NCBI RefSeq assembly: GCF_021023135.1
Contig: NZ_PGFV01000004.1
Span: forward strand, 62,001 to 126,000
DNA from: Brevibacterium sp. CCUG 69071
GTDB lineage: Bacteria > Actinomycetota > Actinomycetes > Actinomycetales > Brevibacteriaceae
DNA length: 64,000 bases
Reading direction: 5' to 3'
Shown: piece by piece, positions 35,155 to 45,600 of the stretch
Layout of the letters: every line of letters starts with the position of its first letter
Position numbering within the stretch: the stretch's first letter is position 1
The notes under the pieces: model-generated
What the model saw: the letters and a program-made list of their open reading frames with translations, nothing else
Told to the model about the DNA's origin: nothing
The model's database searches: none
Program-made: the position numbers and the translations under genes

Positions 35155-35177
35155 GCGCCCCCTTCGGTCGGGGCCGC
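35155..35177 (-). terminator. Hairpin at the stop of the FecB-like gene
   Basis: On the minus strand GCGGCCCC-7 nt-GGGGGCGC forms an 8-bp stem with one mismatch, starting at the stop codon. A short T-rich stretch follows some 15 bases later. Confidence 0.5.
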
Positions 35178-36190
35178 TACTTCTGCAGATGATCACCGAG
35201 GTCGGCGAGGACCTGTTCGGCCCCGATCGGACCCAGCCCGAGGAACCACACGTCGTCCTCGACTCGGATGGCCTTACCGTCTTTGACCGCGTCGAGACCC
35301 TTCCACTGACTGCCGGTCAGGGCTTTGTCCTCGCCCGTGGCCTGCGGATCACCGTAGCTCGTGTAGAAGATGAAGTCGCCGTCGGCCTGGTCGAGGTTCT
35401 CCGGCGAGATCTCGACAGCAAGCTCGTCGACATCCTGGTTCTCGGGACGAGCCAGCCCCGCATCGCCCAAGATGACGCCGATGAGCGACTGGTTCGCATA
35501 CAGGCGCAGCTTGTCGGGCATGAAGCGCACGAGCGAGATCGTCGGATCGCCGTCGACCGAATCCTTGAGCTCAGCGGCCGTGCTCGCATAGTCCTCAAGC
35601 CGCACGGTCGTCGCCTCTTCCATCCCCAAGGCCTCCCCGACGAGCAGGAAGTTCTCCTTCCAGGGGAATCCGGGACGGATCGAGAACACGGTCGGGGCGA
35701 TCGCATCGAGTTCGTCGTAGAGTTTGTCCGCCCGCAGCTGGCTGCCGAGAATGAGGTCCGGCTCGAGCGAGGCGATCTTCTCGAGATCGAGCTCATTGAT
35801 CGTCCCGACCGTGTCGACTCCCTCGACCCTGTCCTTGAGATAGGAAGGCACCGGATTCGCTCCCTCGGTCGTCACCATGCCGACCGGAGTGATCCCCAGG
35901 GAGACGACATCGTCGAGCTCACCCGTGTCGAGAACGACGACCCGCTCGGGCTTCTCCTCGATCTCGGCTTCGCCGTTGGCATGGGTGACCGTACGCGGAA
36001 ATGCCCCCGGTTCGGCGTCGCTGCCGAGCTTCGCAGTCTCCTCGTCCGCGGTGCCGAACGACTTGCCGCCGGTGGCGACATCCTTGCTGCCCGAGCTCCC
36101 ATCCCCGGAGTCATCACTACCGGCACATCCGGACGCGAGTAGCGCAAGGGTCAGAACGGTGGCGGCAAGGACACTTGTGCGGCGCATCAT
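35177..36190 (-). CDS. Iron-siderophore ABC transporter, substrate-binding lipoprotein
   Basis: A FecB/FhuD-type binding protein (337 aa) that captures ferric siderophore outside the membrane. It has a lipoprotein signal peptide with lipobox LLASGC (Cys22), then a Ser/Gly/Asp-rich linker. The class III periplasmic-binding fold shows ERVVVLDTGELDDVVSLGITPVG, SLEPDLILGSQLRADKLYDELDAIAPTV, and the C-terminal WKGLDAVKDGKAIRV. ATG 36190 begins MMRRTSV. A GTG at 36202 is also open but lies within the iron box. Permease and ATPase genes are not adjacent, so it must work with components encoded elsewhere. It is divergent from a second binding protein. Confidence 0.92.
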   Translation of the reverse strand: MMRRTSVLAATVLTLALLASGCAGSDDSGDGSSGSKDVATGGKSFGTADEETAKLGSDAEPGAFPRTVTHANGEAEIEEKPERVVVLDTGELDDVVSLGITPVGMVTTEGANPVPSYLKDRVEGVDTVGTINELDLEKIASLEPDLILGSQLRADKLYDELDAIAPTVFSIRPGFPWKENFLLVGEALGMEEATTVRLEDYASTAAELKDSVDGDPTISLVRFMPDKLRLYANQSLIGVILGDAGLARPENQDVDELAVEISPENLDQADGDFIFYTSYGDPQATGEDKALTGSQWKGLDAVKDGKAIRVEDDVWFLGLGPIGAEQVLADLGDHLQK

Positions 36191-36201
36191 CTGAGTCTTC
36201 A

Positions 36202-36220
36202 CCAGGTTAGTCTAGCCTTA
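36202..36220. promoter_or_regulatory. DtxR/IdeR iron box before the FecB-like gene
   Basis: This 19-bp stretch agrees with the DtxR/IdeR consensus TTAGGTTAGCCTAACCTAA at 14 positions (core AGGTTAG...CTA.CCT.A). It lies directly before the minus-strand start codon, so iron-loaded regulator would block expression. Confidence 0.75.
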
Positions 36221-36355
36221 CCATTGGCGCGGACGCGCGTCCGGTCCCCCACTTCCCTCCGCCTCTCGGCCGAACGCGCGGCGACTTCGCCCGCAGCCCG
36301 GAAAGCACAACACCTGTTCTCAGAATATGGAGAATCGACGCCGATCTGCACGATA

Positions 36356-36374
36356 TTAGGTTAGGCTCACATTG
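36356..36374. promoter_or_regulatory. DtxR/IdeR iron box before the second binding protein
   Basis: Starts TTAGGTTAG exactly as the consensus and matches 14 of 19 positions overall. It is about 80 bp upstream of ATG 36453 on the plus strand. Confidence 0.75.
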
Positions 36375-36452
36375 CACCTGACTGGCAGGGCGAAGCGCGA
36401 CCGCGACAGAAGCGGTGCCACCCGACAGTCGCCGGCAACAAGAAAGAATCGT

Positions 36453-37493
36453 ATGAATCCCCTCACCTTGAACAAGCGACGCTCTTTCGCCGCGATCGCC
36501 ATCGCGGCCAGCGCCGTCATCGGACTCGCCGGATGCGGCGGCGGAGACACGACCGGCGAGGACTCGAGCGAGACCGCGGCCGAGAGCGGCCAGTGGCCGA
36601 AGTCCTTCACCGACGACGACGGCAACGAGATCGAACTCGAGAAGCAGCCCGAGAACATCGTCTCCACCGCCGTCACTCTGACCGGCAGCCTGCTGGCCAT
36701 CGACGCCCCGGTCACCGCCTCGGGCGCCACCGCCCCCAACTCCCCCGTCGCCGACGATCAGGGCTTCTTCACCCAGTGGAGCGACGTCGCCAAGGAGAAG
36801 GACGTCAAAGAGCTCTACCAGGGCGACCCGAACGTGGAGAACATCCTCGCCGAAGAGCCCGACCTCATCGTCGTCTCGAAGACCGGCGCGGACTCCGCGA
36901 ACGCCATGTACGACCAGCTCAGCGACATCGCGCCGACCGTCGTCATCGACTACGGCAACAAAGACTGGCAGGAGGTCACGACCCAGCTCGGTGAGATCAC
37001 CGGCCACGCGGACGAGGCGAAGAAGGTCAACGAGGAATTCGACCAGCGCGCCGAAGAGATCAAGGGCAGCATCGACGCCCCCGAACAGCCCGTGACCGGG
37101 CTCGTCTACAACTCGGAGGCGAAGGGCGGCGGCTCCGGATCCTCGGCCAACGTCTGGACTCCAGACTCGGCGCAGGCCAAACTCCTCGAAGAGGTCGGCT
37201 TCGAACTCGCCGAGGTGCCTGAGAATGCGATCAGCCAGGGCGACATGGGCAAACGCTCCGACATCTACGAGGTGACCGGAGAGAACCTGTCCAAGGCGAT
37301 CACCGGCAAGTCCGTGTTCCTGTTCAACGCGAACGAGAAGACCGTTGAGGGCTACAAGAAGGACTCCCTGCTCAAGAGCACGCCGGCCGTGGAAAATGAC
37401 GCGGTCTACGCGATGGGCCTCGACTCCTTCCGCCTCGACTACTACTCGGCATCGAACGTGCTCGACAAGATCGAGAAGGAATTCAGCAAGTGA
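36453..37493 (+). CDS. Iron-siderophore/heme-type ABC transporter substrate-binding lipoprotein
   Basis: A 346-aa FepB/FhuD-like binding protein. ATG 36453 follows AGAAAG and starts the lipoprotein signal MNPLTLNKRRSFAAIAIA with lipobox GLAGC (Cys28). The upstream open frame is discarded. Fold markers: ITASGATAPNS-like loop, LAEEPDLIVVSKTGADSANAMYDQLSDIAPTVVIDY, and the C-terminal LDSFRLDYYSASNVLDKIE. It is only distantly similar to the divergent neighbour, so they probably bind different siderophores. Control by the iron box upstream is expected. A large hairpin terminates it. Confidence 0.92.
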   Translation: MNPLTLNKRRSFAAIAIAASAVIGLAGCGGGDTTGEDSSETAAESGQWPKSFTDDDGNEIELEKQPENIVSTAVTLTGSLLAIDAPVTASGATAPNSPVADDQGFFTQWSDVAKEKDVKELYQGDPNVENILAEEPDLIVVSKTGADSANAMYDQLSDIAPTVVIDYGNKDWQEVTTQLGEITGHADEAKKVNEEFDQRAEEIKGSIDAPEQPVTGLVYNSEAKGGGSGSSANVWTPDSAQAKLLEEVGFELAEVPENAISQGDMGKRSDIYEVTGENLSKAITGKSVFLFNANEKTVEGYKKDSLLKSTPAVENDAVYAMGLDSFRLDYYSASNVLDKIEKEFSK

Positions 37494-37511
37494 CGCTGAG
37501 GCATTGACACC

Positions 37512-37559
37512 CAGATCGGCCGCGGCCCGGACACAGTTCCGGAGACCGCGGCCGATCTG
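37512..37559 (+). terminator. Terminator hairpin after the second binding protein
   Basis: 14-bp perfect arms (37512-37525 and 37546-37559) enclose a 20-base loop that contains a further small CCGG pairing. Confidence 0.75.
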
Positions 37560-37617
37560 CATCCTGGAATAAACGCTTCATGCCGGGCCGTTGTGAGAGG
37601 AGATCTCCAGCCCAGCA

Positions 37618-38625
37618 GTGAGGAACACCATCGCCTTGTCCATTCCCTTGAGCATTCTCGACCTCGTCTCCATCCCCGACGGCTCCACCGCACGTGAGAG
37701 CATCGACGCCTCGATGCGGGCCGCCGCCCTGGCCGATCGACTCGGCTACGAGCGACTGTGGTTCGCCGAACACCACAACACCACCGGACTGGCGGCTTCG
37801 GCCACGGCGCTGCTGATCTCGCAGGCCGCGGGCGCCACCGAGCGGATCCGGGTCGGCTCGGGCGGGGTGATGCTGCCCAATCACGCGCCGCTGATGGTCG
37901 CCGAGCAGTACGGAACGCTTGCGAACATGCACGAGAGTCGCATCGACCTCGGCCTCGGACGGGCACCGGGAACCGACCAGATGACCGCCCAGGCACTCGC
38001 CCGCTCCTCCGCCGACCCGCAGTCCTTCTCCCGGAACATCTACGACATGCAGGGATGGTTCGGCCCCGAAGGCCGCGCGCACAGCATCCCGATCCAGTCC
38101 GCGGTCTCCGCGGGCACCGAGGTGCCGATCTGGGTTCTCGGCTCCACCGTCAACGGCGCCTCGATCGCCGGACAGCTGGGCCTGCCGTTCTCACTGGCCT
38201 CCCACTTCGCACCCGATCAGATCGACGAGGCAGTCCGCGTCTACCGAGAATCGTTCACCACGGAGTCTCCCACCGCACAGATCAGCGAACCGTACGTGAT
38301 GGCCGGCATCAATGTCATGGTCGCCGACACCGACGAGGAAGCCGAACGTCAATTCACCTCGGTGGAGCAGATGTTCCTCGACATCGCACGCGGCGGCAGG
38401 CGCCGACTGCAGCCTCCCGTCGAACCGGCGGCGCTTTCCGGACAGGGCGGAGGCAGCAACCCGATGCTGCGGATCAGCGCCGTCGGCTCGCCCGAGACAG
38501 CGAGCGATCAGCTCACCGAGTTCGCCGAACGCATCGATGCCGATGAACTCATCACCGTCACCTACGCCTTCGACCCCGCGGTGCGCGAACGCTCGCTGTC
38601 CCTGCTCGCCGAGGCTTGGTTCTGA
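37618..38625 (+). CDS. LLM-class flavin-dependent oxidoreductase
   Basis: A 335-aa bacterial-luciferase-like monooxygenase of the MsnO8/YtmO group. The opening SIPLSILDLVSIPDG is present, as are ADRLGYERLWFAEHHNT, GSGGVMLPNHAPLMVAEQYGTLANMH and RIDLGLGRAPGTD, all characteristic. It uses FMNH2 (or F420) to oxidise an unidentified substrate. The start is uncertain: GTG 37618 gives the longest product, while TTG 37636 has GTGAGGA at a better distance. It is monocistronic, and its stop codon lies in a 15-bp tandem repeat. Confidence 0.88.
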   Translation: MRNTIALSIPLSILDLVSIPDGSTARESIDASMRAAALADRLGYERLWFAEHHNTTGLAASATALLISQAAGATERIRVGSGGVMLPNHAPLMVAEQYGTLANMHESRIDLGLGRAPGTDQMTAQALARSSADPQSFSRNIYDMQGWFGPEGRAHSIPIQSAVSAGTEVPIWVLGSTVNGASIAGQLGLPFSLASHFAPDQIDEAVRVYRESFTTESPTAQISEPYVMAGINVMVADTDEEAERQFTSVEQMFLDIARGGRRRLQPPVEPAALSGQGGGSNPMLRISAVGSPETASDQLTEFAERIDADELITVTYAFDPAVRERSLSLLAEAWF

Positions 38626-38665
38626 GCCAATAGGCTCTGAGCCAAAGGGGCGCTGAGCCGAACGA
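38621..38665. repeat. Three 15-bp tandem units across the LLM stop codon
   Basis: Units 38621-38635, 38636-38650 and 38651-38665 share CTGAGCC. The first contains the stop TGA. Confidence 0.8.
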
Positions 38666-38666
38666 C

Positions 38667-39935
38667 TCAGACCCCTTCGCGGTTGCCCTGCGCGATGGCC
38701 GCCCTCTCCTCGCGGCCGAACTCGTGCAGCTGGGTCACATGGCTCGGGTTGAGTTCGGAGACGTCGGCGACCTGCAGCAGCTTCATCGTCCGTTCGACCT
38801 GATCACCGAGGATCTTGATCGTCCGGTCCACGCCTTCACGGCCACCGGCCATGAGACCGAACAGATAGGCGCGGCCGATGAGCGTGAAGTCGGCACCGAG
38901 AGCCAGTGATGCGACGATGTCGGCGCCGTTGCGGATTCCGGTGTCGACGATGATCTCGACGTCCTTGCCCACCTCGCGGGCCACCTCGGGGAGCAGTTCG
39001 AAGGGCACCGGAGCCCGGTCGAGCTGACGGCCGCCGTGGTTGGAGAGCACGATCGAATCGACGCCGAGGTCGGCGAGCTTCTTCGCGTCCTCGAGCGTCT
39101 GCACGCCCTTGACCGAGAACTTGCCCGGCCACATGGCGCGGATCTCCGCCAGATCGTCGAAGTCGATCGAGGGATCCATCGCCGAGTCGAGGAGTTCGCC
39201 GACGGTGCCGCCGGTCTCCGAGAGCGAGGCGAACTCGAGCTTCGGCGTGGTCAGGAAGTCCCACCACCACCAGGGCCGAGGGATCGCATTGAGGATCGTC
39301 TTGGGTGTGAGCTGCGGCGGGATCGAGAAGCCGTTGCGGGAGTCGCGCAGGCGGGCACCGGCCACAGGTGCATCCACGGTGAAGAAGAGGGTGTCGAAGC
39401 CCGCCTCCTTCGCCCGCTCGACGAGGCCGTAGGAGATCTCGCGCTGCTTCATCACGTAGAGCTGGAACCAGTTCCGACCGTGCGGGTTCGCCTTCTTCAC
39501 GTCCTCGATCGAGGTGGTGCCCAGGGTCGAGAGCGTGAACGGGATCCCGGCAGCCCCGGCGGCCGAGGCCCCGGCGGTCTCACCCTCAGTCTGCATCAGG
39601 CGGGTGAAGCCCGTCGGAGCGATGCCGAAGGGCAGCGCCGAGCTGCCGCCCATGATCTGGGTCGAGGTGTCGACGTGCGAGACGTCCTTGAGGATCGAGG
39701 GATGGAATTCGATGTCGCGGAACGCCTGGACCGAGCGCTCCATCGAGATCTCGCCCTCGGCGGCCCCGTCTGTGTAGTCGAAGGCCGCGGCGGGAGTGCG
39801 CCGTTTGGCGATGGCGCGCAGGTCCTCGATCGTCAGCGCCGACTCGAGCCGGCGCTTCTTCGGATCGAGTTCGAGCTTCTTGAACTTCATGAGGTCGAAG
39901 ATCTCGGCGGGCTGGGGAATCTGTCGTTTGACCAT
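38667..39935 (-). CDS. lldD: FMN-dependent L-lactate dehydrogenase / alpha-hydroxy acid oxidase
   Basis: A 422-aa LldD-family flavoenzyme oxidising L-lactate to pyruvate, with electrons to the quinone pool. The FMN signature [12 protein letters not shown] (active-site His and Arg) is near 295, and the N-terminal FMN-binding block [22 protein letters not shown] is present. A segment rich in tryptophan (PRPWWWWDF) marks the membrane-associating loop of this subfamily. I chose ATG 39935 with GGAAGGA. It is the second gene after lldP (70 bases apart), which fits a lactate-utilisation operon. Confidence 0.94.
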   Translation of the reverse strand: MVKRQIPQPAEIFDLMKFKKLELDPKKRRLESALTIEDLRAIAKRRTPAAAFDYTDGAAEGEISMERSVQAFRDIEFHPSILKDVSHVDTSTQIMGGSSALPFGIAPTGFTRLMQTEGETAGASAAGAAGIPFTLSTLGTTSIEDVKKANPHGRNWFQLYVMKQREISYGLVERAKEAGFDTLFFTVDAPVAGARLRDSRNGFSIPPQLTPKTILNAIPRPWWWWDFLTTPKLEFASLSETGGTVGELLDSAMDPSIDFDDLAEIRAMWPGKFSVKGVQTLEDAKKLADLGVDSIVLSNHGGRQLDRAPVPFELLPEVAREVGKDVEIIVDTGIRNGADIVASLALGADFTLIGRAYLFGLMAGGREGVDRTIKILGDQVERTMKLLQVADVSELNPSHVTQLHEFGREERAAIAQGNREGV

Positions 39936-40005
39936 GTGGGGTTCCTTCCAGTGGGGTTGGCGGGTGGTTACGGGACGGTCAGGGTGGGCTGAAGAGTCGA
40001 TCGGG

Positions 40006-41694
40006 TCAGGTACTGGGCACCATCCAGGACAGCACGGTGGACTGCAGGCCGACAAGCAGACACATGAGAACGAGCATGGCGAGTGACCACCAGATCACCT
40101 TGCGGAAGATCGCCGACTCCTGACCGAGCAGTCCGACGGCGGTCGCTGCGATCGTGAGATTCTGCGGGCTGACCATCTTGCCGACCACACCTCCGGAGCT
40201 GTTGGCTCCGACGAGCAGCAGCGGGTCGATGCCGGCGTTCTCGGCCGCCGTCTGCTGCAGCGTGGCGAACAGGGCGTTGGCGCTCGTGTCCGAGCCGGTC
40301 ACCGCCGTTCCCAGCCACCCGAGGATGGGCGAGAGGAAGGCGAAGAGAGCACCGGTGCCGGCGATCCAGGTGCCGATCGTGATCGTCTGGCCCGAGAGGT
40401 TCATGACGTAGGCCAGGGCGAGGACGAAGCCGACCGTGAGGATCGCGAAGCGCATCTTCACGAGGTTGTCGATGTAGGCCTTGAAGCCGTCCTTGGGCGA
40501 GATCCCGAAGCTCAGCGCGACGATGATGCCGGAGATCAGCAGCAGCGTGCCCGGTGAGGACAGCCATTGGAAGTTGTAGACGGTGCTCGTCGACACCTCC
40601 CCCGAGGCTGTGAACACATTGCCGTCGAGGCCCGGCCACGCGATCTTGAGATCCGTGCCGGAGAGCCACTCGTTGAGGGCGGGCACGAGCTTGCAGACAG
40701 AGAAGATTACGACGATGAGCAGATAGGGAAACAGCGCGAAGAACACCCGGGCCCCGGTCAGGGGCGCGGTCTTCGCCTCCACGGCGGTGTCCACCGCTCC
40801 CGACGACGTGCCCGCATCGGGGACGGCGACATTCTCCTGCTCGCGCTCGACGGCCATGGAGTCCAGGGCATCCTGTCCGCCCACCGGCTTCCAGAGCCGC
40901 AGCATGATGACCGCCGCCGCGAGCCCGGCCAGGGACGAGACGATGTCGGTGAGCTCGACCGAGAGCAGATTCGAGGACACCCATTGGGCGGCGGCGAAGA
41001 CGATGCCGACGACGAGAGCCAGGGGCCACATCTGCTTCAGCCCGCGCTTGCCGTCGACGAGGAAGACGAGGAAGAGCGGGACGATGGCCGCCAGCAGCGG
41101 AGTCTGATGCCCGACCATGGCTCCGATGTCCTGATAGTCGATGCCGGTGAGTGTGCCGGCCGTGATGATCGGAGTGGCGATCGCACCGAAGGCCACCGGC
41201 GCGGTGTTCGCCACGAGGACGACGACGGCCGCGCGCATCGCGGTGAAGCCCACGGCCACGAGCATCACGCCCGTGATCGCGACGGGAGCACCGAACCCGG
41301 CGAGCGCCTCGAGCAGACCGCCGAAGCAGAAGGCGACGATGATCGCCTGGACGCGGGGGTCGCTGGAGATGACGTTGATGACGAGGCGGAGGTCCTCGAA
41401 CCGACCGGAGCGCACCGTGAGCTCGTAGATCCAGATCGCGTTGACGACGATCCACATGATCGGGAACAGTCCGAAGGCGAAGCCCTGAGTCGCCGAGAGC
41501 CCGGCCAGCCCGGCGGGCATCCCGTAGGCGAAGATCGCCACGGCCAACGCGACGACCACCGAGGCGATTCCGGCCAGATAGGCCTTCCATCTCAGCGCGC
41601 CGAGGGTGATGAAGATGGTCAGCAGCGGCAGCAGCGCCAGCAGCGATGACCACAGCAGACTGTCGGCGACGGGAGCGAGGTCGGGCGTGTACAT
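40006..41694 (-). CDS. lldP: L-lactate permease (LctP/GlcA family)
   Basis: A 562-aa symporter with about 13 membrane segments. Family motifs: [35 protein letters not shown], and [22 protein letters not shown]. It imports L-lactate or glycolate with protons. A cytoplasmic loop near 265-300 is hydrophilic and acidic. First gene of the lldP-lldD operon, divergent from the GntR regulator. Confidence 0.95.
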   Translation of the reverse strand: MYTPDLAPVADSLLWSSLLALLPLLTIFITLGALRWKAYLAGIASVVVALAVAIFAYGMPAGLAGLSATQGFAFGLFPIMWIVVNAIWIYELTVRSGRFEDLRLVINVISSDPRVQAIIVAFCFGGLLEALAGFGAPVAITGVMLVAVGFTAMRAAVVVLVANTAPVAFGAIATPIITAGTLTGIDYQDIGAMVGHQTPLLAAIVPLFLVFLVDGKRGLKQMWPLALVVGIVFAAAQWVSSNLLSVELTDIVSSLAGLAAAVIMLRLWKPVGGQDALDSMAVEREQENVAVPDAGTSSGAVDTAVEAKTAPLTGARVFFALFPYLLIVVIFSVCKLVPALNEWLSGTDLKIAWPGLDGNVFTASGEVSTSTVYNFQWLSSPGTLLLISGIIVALSFGISPKDGFKAYIDNLVKMRFAILTVGFVLALAYVMNLSGQTITIGTWIAGTGALFAFLSPILGWLGTAVTGSDTSANALFATLQQTAAENAGIDPLLLVGANSSGGVVGKMVSPQNLTIAATAVGLLGQESAIFRKVIWWSLAMLVLMCLLVGLQSTVLSWMVPST

Positions 41695-41798
41695 GGGTTC
41701 TCCAACACGGCAGGTGCGTGCTCACGATGATGCGGTTCCACGGTGAACGCGCTTCGAGTATTGTCTTCGGTCGGTGTGCGGATGTGCGGATGGCCTTT

Positions 41799-41815
41799 AT
41801 GAGGTCAGACCATTA
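41799..41815. promoter_or_regulatory. Candidate operator for the lldPD regulator
   Basis: Contains GGTCAGACC (41803-41811), symmetric around the central A, inside ATGAGGTCAGACCATTA. The shape agrees with FadR/LldR-type GntR sites (GTnnnAC core). It lies between the divergent lldP and regulator genes. Confidence 0.55.
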
Positions 41816-41894
41816 ATCTGATCGTAGGGGCGACTAAGACCCACGTCAAGAGTTCGATGATGAAATGATGGGCCGATGCGAGGAGAGACGAACG

Positions 41895-42689
41895 ATGGCC
41901 GCTGAAGGCGATTCAGCCGCACCTGGTGACGCCGCACCAGGCGACGCCGCAACCGGGGGCGCCGCAAACGGGTGGCAGCCCGTGACCCGATCGAGCACGT
42001 ACGAGCTCGTCATCGATGCCATCGAGGAGCGCATCATCTCCGGCGAGCTGGGGGTCGGGGATCTGCTGCCCGCGGAGCGAGATCTGGCCGCGAAGCTCGG
42101 AGTCAGCCGCGCCAGTGTGCGTGAGGCTCTGCGGGTCCTCGAGAGCCTCGGGGTGGTCCGCTCGAGCGGCGGTTCGGGCCGTGGAGCAGGCACCTTCATC
42201 GCCGCCATGCCGACCGCCGCGCTCACCCGATTCCTCCGCCTGCATGTGGCCTTGACGAACTTCAGCCTCTCCGACGTCATCGAGACCCGCATCCAGCTGG
42301 AACGCTCGAGCGCCGTTCTCGCCGCGACCCGCGCCGAGGAGGACGCCTTGGCCGAGGTCAACGCGCAGCTGGCGATCATGGACACCCCGGGGATCAGCCT
42401 CGAGGTGTTCAATGATGCGGACACTGCCCTCCACGTGGCCATCGCCCAGGCCGCCGGCAATCAGCTCTTCTCCGATCTCACCGGAGCGATCCGCACCTCG
42501 CTGCGCCGCCCGATTTTCTCATCCTTCCGGGAGCTGGCCGACCCGGGCGTCCTGATGGGCGAACTTCAGGCCCAGCACCGCGGCATCGTCGCGGCCATCG
42601 ACTCCGGAGACGCCGCCCTGGCCGCGGAGCTGACGGAGCGCCATATCCGATTCTCCGCCGAGGCGCTCCCCGGACTCAAGGACGACTGA
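41895..42689 (+). CDS. GntR/FadR-family regulator, probable lactate regulator (LldR-like)
   Basis: A 264-aa regulator with an N-terminal winged helix (RIISGELGVGDLLPAERDLAAKLGVSRASVREALRVLE) and a C-terminal FCD ligand-binding domain. FCD domains bind carboxylates through a metal; histidines at positions like ADTALHVAIAQAAGN and ELTERHIRF are visible. ATG 41895 follows GAGGAG with a 10-base spacer; a start at 41865 lacks an RBS. The first ~25 residues are a GDAAPGDAA low-complexity lead. Position opposite lldPD suggests lactate-responsive control. Confidence 0.88.
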   Translation: MAAEGDSAAPGDAAPGDAATGGAANGWQPVTRSSTYELVIDAIEERIISGELGVGDLLPAERDLAAKLGVSRASVREALRVLESLGVVRSSGGSGRGAGTFIAAMPTAALTRFLRLHVALTNFSLSDVIETRIQLERSSAVLAATRAEEDALAEVNAQLAIMDTPGISLEVFNDADTALHVAIAQAAGNQLFSDLTGAIRTSLRRPIFSSFRELADPGVLMGELQAQHRGIVAAIDSGDAALAAELTERHIRFSAEALPGLKDD

Positions 42690-42692
42690 GCT

Positions 42693-45600
42693 TCACTCGC
42701 CCTCGGGACGGCGGGCCACCTCGGCGGTCTCCACATCGATCTGCTCCGCCGCGATCCGCTCCTCATCGGCCCGACGATGGGCCGCGCGCTTGGCCTCCTT
42801 GTGCGCCGCCCTGGTCTCCTTGCGCCGCTCGACGAGGAGGTAGAGGGCGGGGACGAGGATGAGCGTGAGCACGGTCGAGGAGGTCAGCCCGCCGATGACG
42901 ACGATCGCCAGCGGCTGGGAGATGAAGACTCCCCCGCCGGTCAGCCCCAAGGACATCGGCACGAGCGCGAACACCGTGGCCGCGGCGGTCATCAGGATCG
43001 GACGCAGGCGCAGACGGGTGCCGTGGACGATCGCGTCCATCAGGCCCATGCCGTGCTCGCGGAGTTTGTTGATGAGGTCGATGAGCACGATCGCGTTCGT
43101 CACCACGATGCCGATGAGCATGAGCAGACCGATGAGCGAGGGGATGCCCAGCGGAGTGTTCGTGGCCAGCAGCAACAGCACCGCGCCGGTCGCCGCGAAG
43201 GGAATCGACACGAGCAGGATGAGCGGTTGGACGAAGCTGCGGAAGGTCGCGATCATCACGAGGAAGACGAGCACGATCGCCACGGCCATCGCCGCGCCCA
43301 GCTGCCCGAAGGACTCCTCCTGCTCCTGACTGGCGCCGCCGACGTCGAAGCTGACCCCATCGGGCAGATCCATGCTCGACTGCAGCTCCTGCGCGGCCTG
43401 GGTGACCGCGTTGAGCTGCCCGTCTGCCGGGGTGGCGAAGACCGTGACCTGACGGTCCCCGTCCTCACGGGCGATCGTCGCAGGCGTCTCGGTCTCTTCG
43501 ACCTTCGCGATCTCGTCGACGGTGATCGGCTCACCCTTGATATCGGGGATGGCCGCCTGCTCGTCGGCGAGGCTCTGCTCCTCCTCCTGGCTCTGCTCCT
43601 GTTCGCGCTGGCCGTCGACGATGTCGTCGATGGAGTCATTGGCCTCCTCGAGGCCCTTCTCCGCCTGCTCGACGCCCTCGCGGGCCTGTTCGACCTGATC
43701 GGCCGCCATGTCGCCCGGACTCGGGGCCGGCGGCGGATTCTCGGCATCGCGCAGGGCCTTGCGCGCCTCCTCGAGCTGATCGGCGGCGTTGTCGCGGGCC
43801 TCCCGAGCGGATTCGAGCTGCTCGTCGGCATCTTCGGCGGCCTTACGCTTGGCCTCCTCTGCCCGGGCATCGGTCTTCTCCTCGACCCGGTCGGTGGCGT
43901 CCTCCTGCGCATTCTGGGTCTGCACCTCGGTGACGGGCAGCTCGAGGGTGCGGATCTCGTCGGGAGTGGCATCGGGGTGGGTCGGGGCGAGGAAGATATC
44001 GCGTTCCTTGCCCTTGAGGGTGACCGTCCCGGCTTCCGTCCCGTGCAGGGCGCCGGCGATGGCCTGGCCGACCTCGGCCTGGCTGTAGCCGTAGTCGGCG
44101 GCCTTCTCCCGGTCGACGTCGACGCGGATGACCGGCTGGTCGGCGGCGAGGTCGTTGCGGGCGTTGGAGACTCCGGCCTCATCGGCCATCGTCTTCGTCA
44201 CCTCGTCGGCGGCATCTCCCAAGGCGCCGAGGTCGGTGCCCGAGAGTTTGATCTCGACGTCTTCGCTGGTGGTGCCGCTGGCATCCTGCAGATCGACCTC
44301 GCCGGCGTCCTTCCCGAGGTCTTCGAGCTGGGTGCGGATGCGGTTCGTCGCCACCTCGGTCTCGGAGTCCTCGGTCAGGGTGATGTTGAACTGGTTCTCC
44401 GTACCTGATTCGGGTCCGTTGACCGTCGAGGAATAGGTCTCGACGTCCGGATCGGAGCCGAGCACCTCCTCGACCTTCTTCGCCGCCTCGTCGCTGGCGG
44501 TCAGTGAGGCGCCGGCAGGCAGGGTCTGGGTGAGGTAGAGGGAGTTCTGACCGGCCGAACCGAGCAGGTCGGTCCGCAGGAAGCTCGCACTCATCATGGT
44601 GATGATGAAGATGACCACGGAGAAGGCGATCGTCCGCCACGGGTAGTGGAGTGCGGAGAGGATGGCGGGCAGGCTGCGCTGCTGGAGCCGGTCGACCCGG
44701 TCCGAGGCCTCTCCGTTGCCGGGAGCCGGCGCGACCACGGGTTCGACGACCGCCGCGGGCAGGGGCTCCTGGCCCTTGGCCGCACGTTTGGCGTTCCTGC
44801 GGTCGATCGTCTTCTGCCTGCGCTCTGCTCTGCGCACGGAGCGCTCGTGCTGCTTGGCCGCCCAGCGTTCGTAGCTGGCATCGGTGGCGGCCTGCCGCTT
44901 GGGCGAGAGCGGTTTGGGGCTGCGGCGCAGCACCCAGTAGCTGAAGACCGGGACGATGGTCAGCGCCACAAGCAGGGAGGCGAGCAGGGCCAGGGACACG
45001 GTCACGGAGAAGGGGCGGAACAGCTGACCGGCGATGCCGTCGACGAAGGCGATCGGCAGGAACACGGCGACGGTGGTCAGGGTCGAGGCGGTGATCGCCC
45101 CGGCGACCTGCTTGACGCTGGCGACGATGTCGTCGATCGTCAGATCGCTTGTGCCCTGGCGTCTGCGGATGTTCTCGATGACGACGATCGAGTCATCGAC
45201 GACGCGGCCGACGGCGATGGTCAGTGCTCCGAGGGTGAGGATGTTGAGCGTGTAGTCGCCGACCATCAGCCCGATCATCGCGATGAGCAGCGACATCGGG
45301 ATCGAGATCGCGGCGACGATCGTCGACCGGAACGATCCGAGGAAGGCGAGGATGACGAAGATCGCGAAGATCAGACCGAGTCCGCCTTCGACGGAGAGGT
45401 CGTGGATCGACTTCTCGATCTCGGGCGCCTGGTCGAAGATCGTCGAGAACTGGGTGTCGTCGCCGAGCTGCGGGCCGACGCGGTCGAGGACGTCGCCGAC
45501 TTTGTGGGAGACGTCGACGACATTGGCGTCCTGGTTCTTCGTCACCGCCACGGTGACCGAGTCCTTGCCGTCGGCGCGCGAGAGCGAGGTCTTCTCGATG

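Noticed and set aside
39968..41725. 585-aa minus-strand frame overlapping lldP
   Set aside because: Out-of-frame shadow without hydrophobic segments; the LctP frame carries all family motifs.
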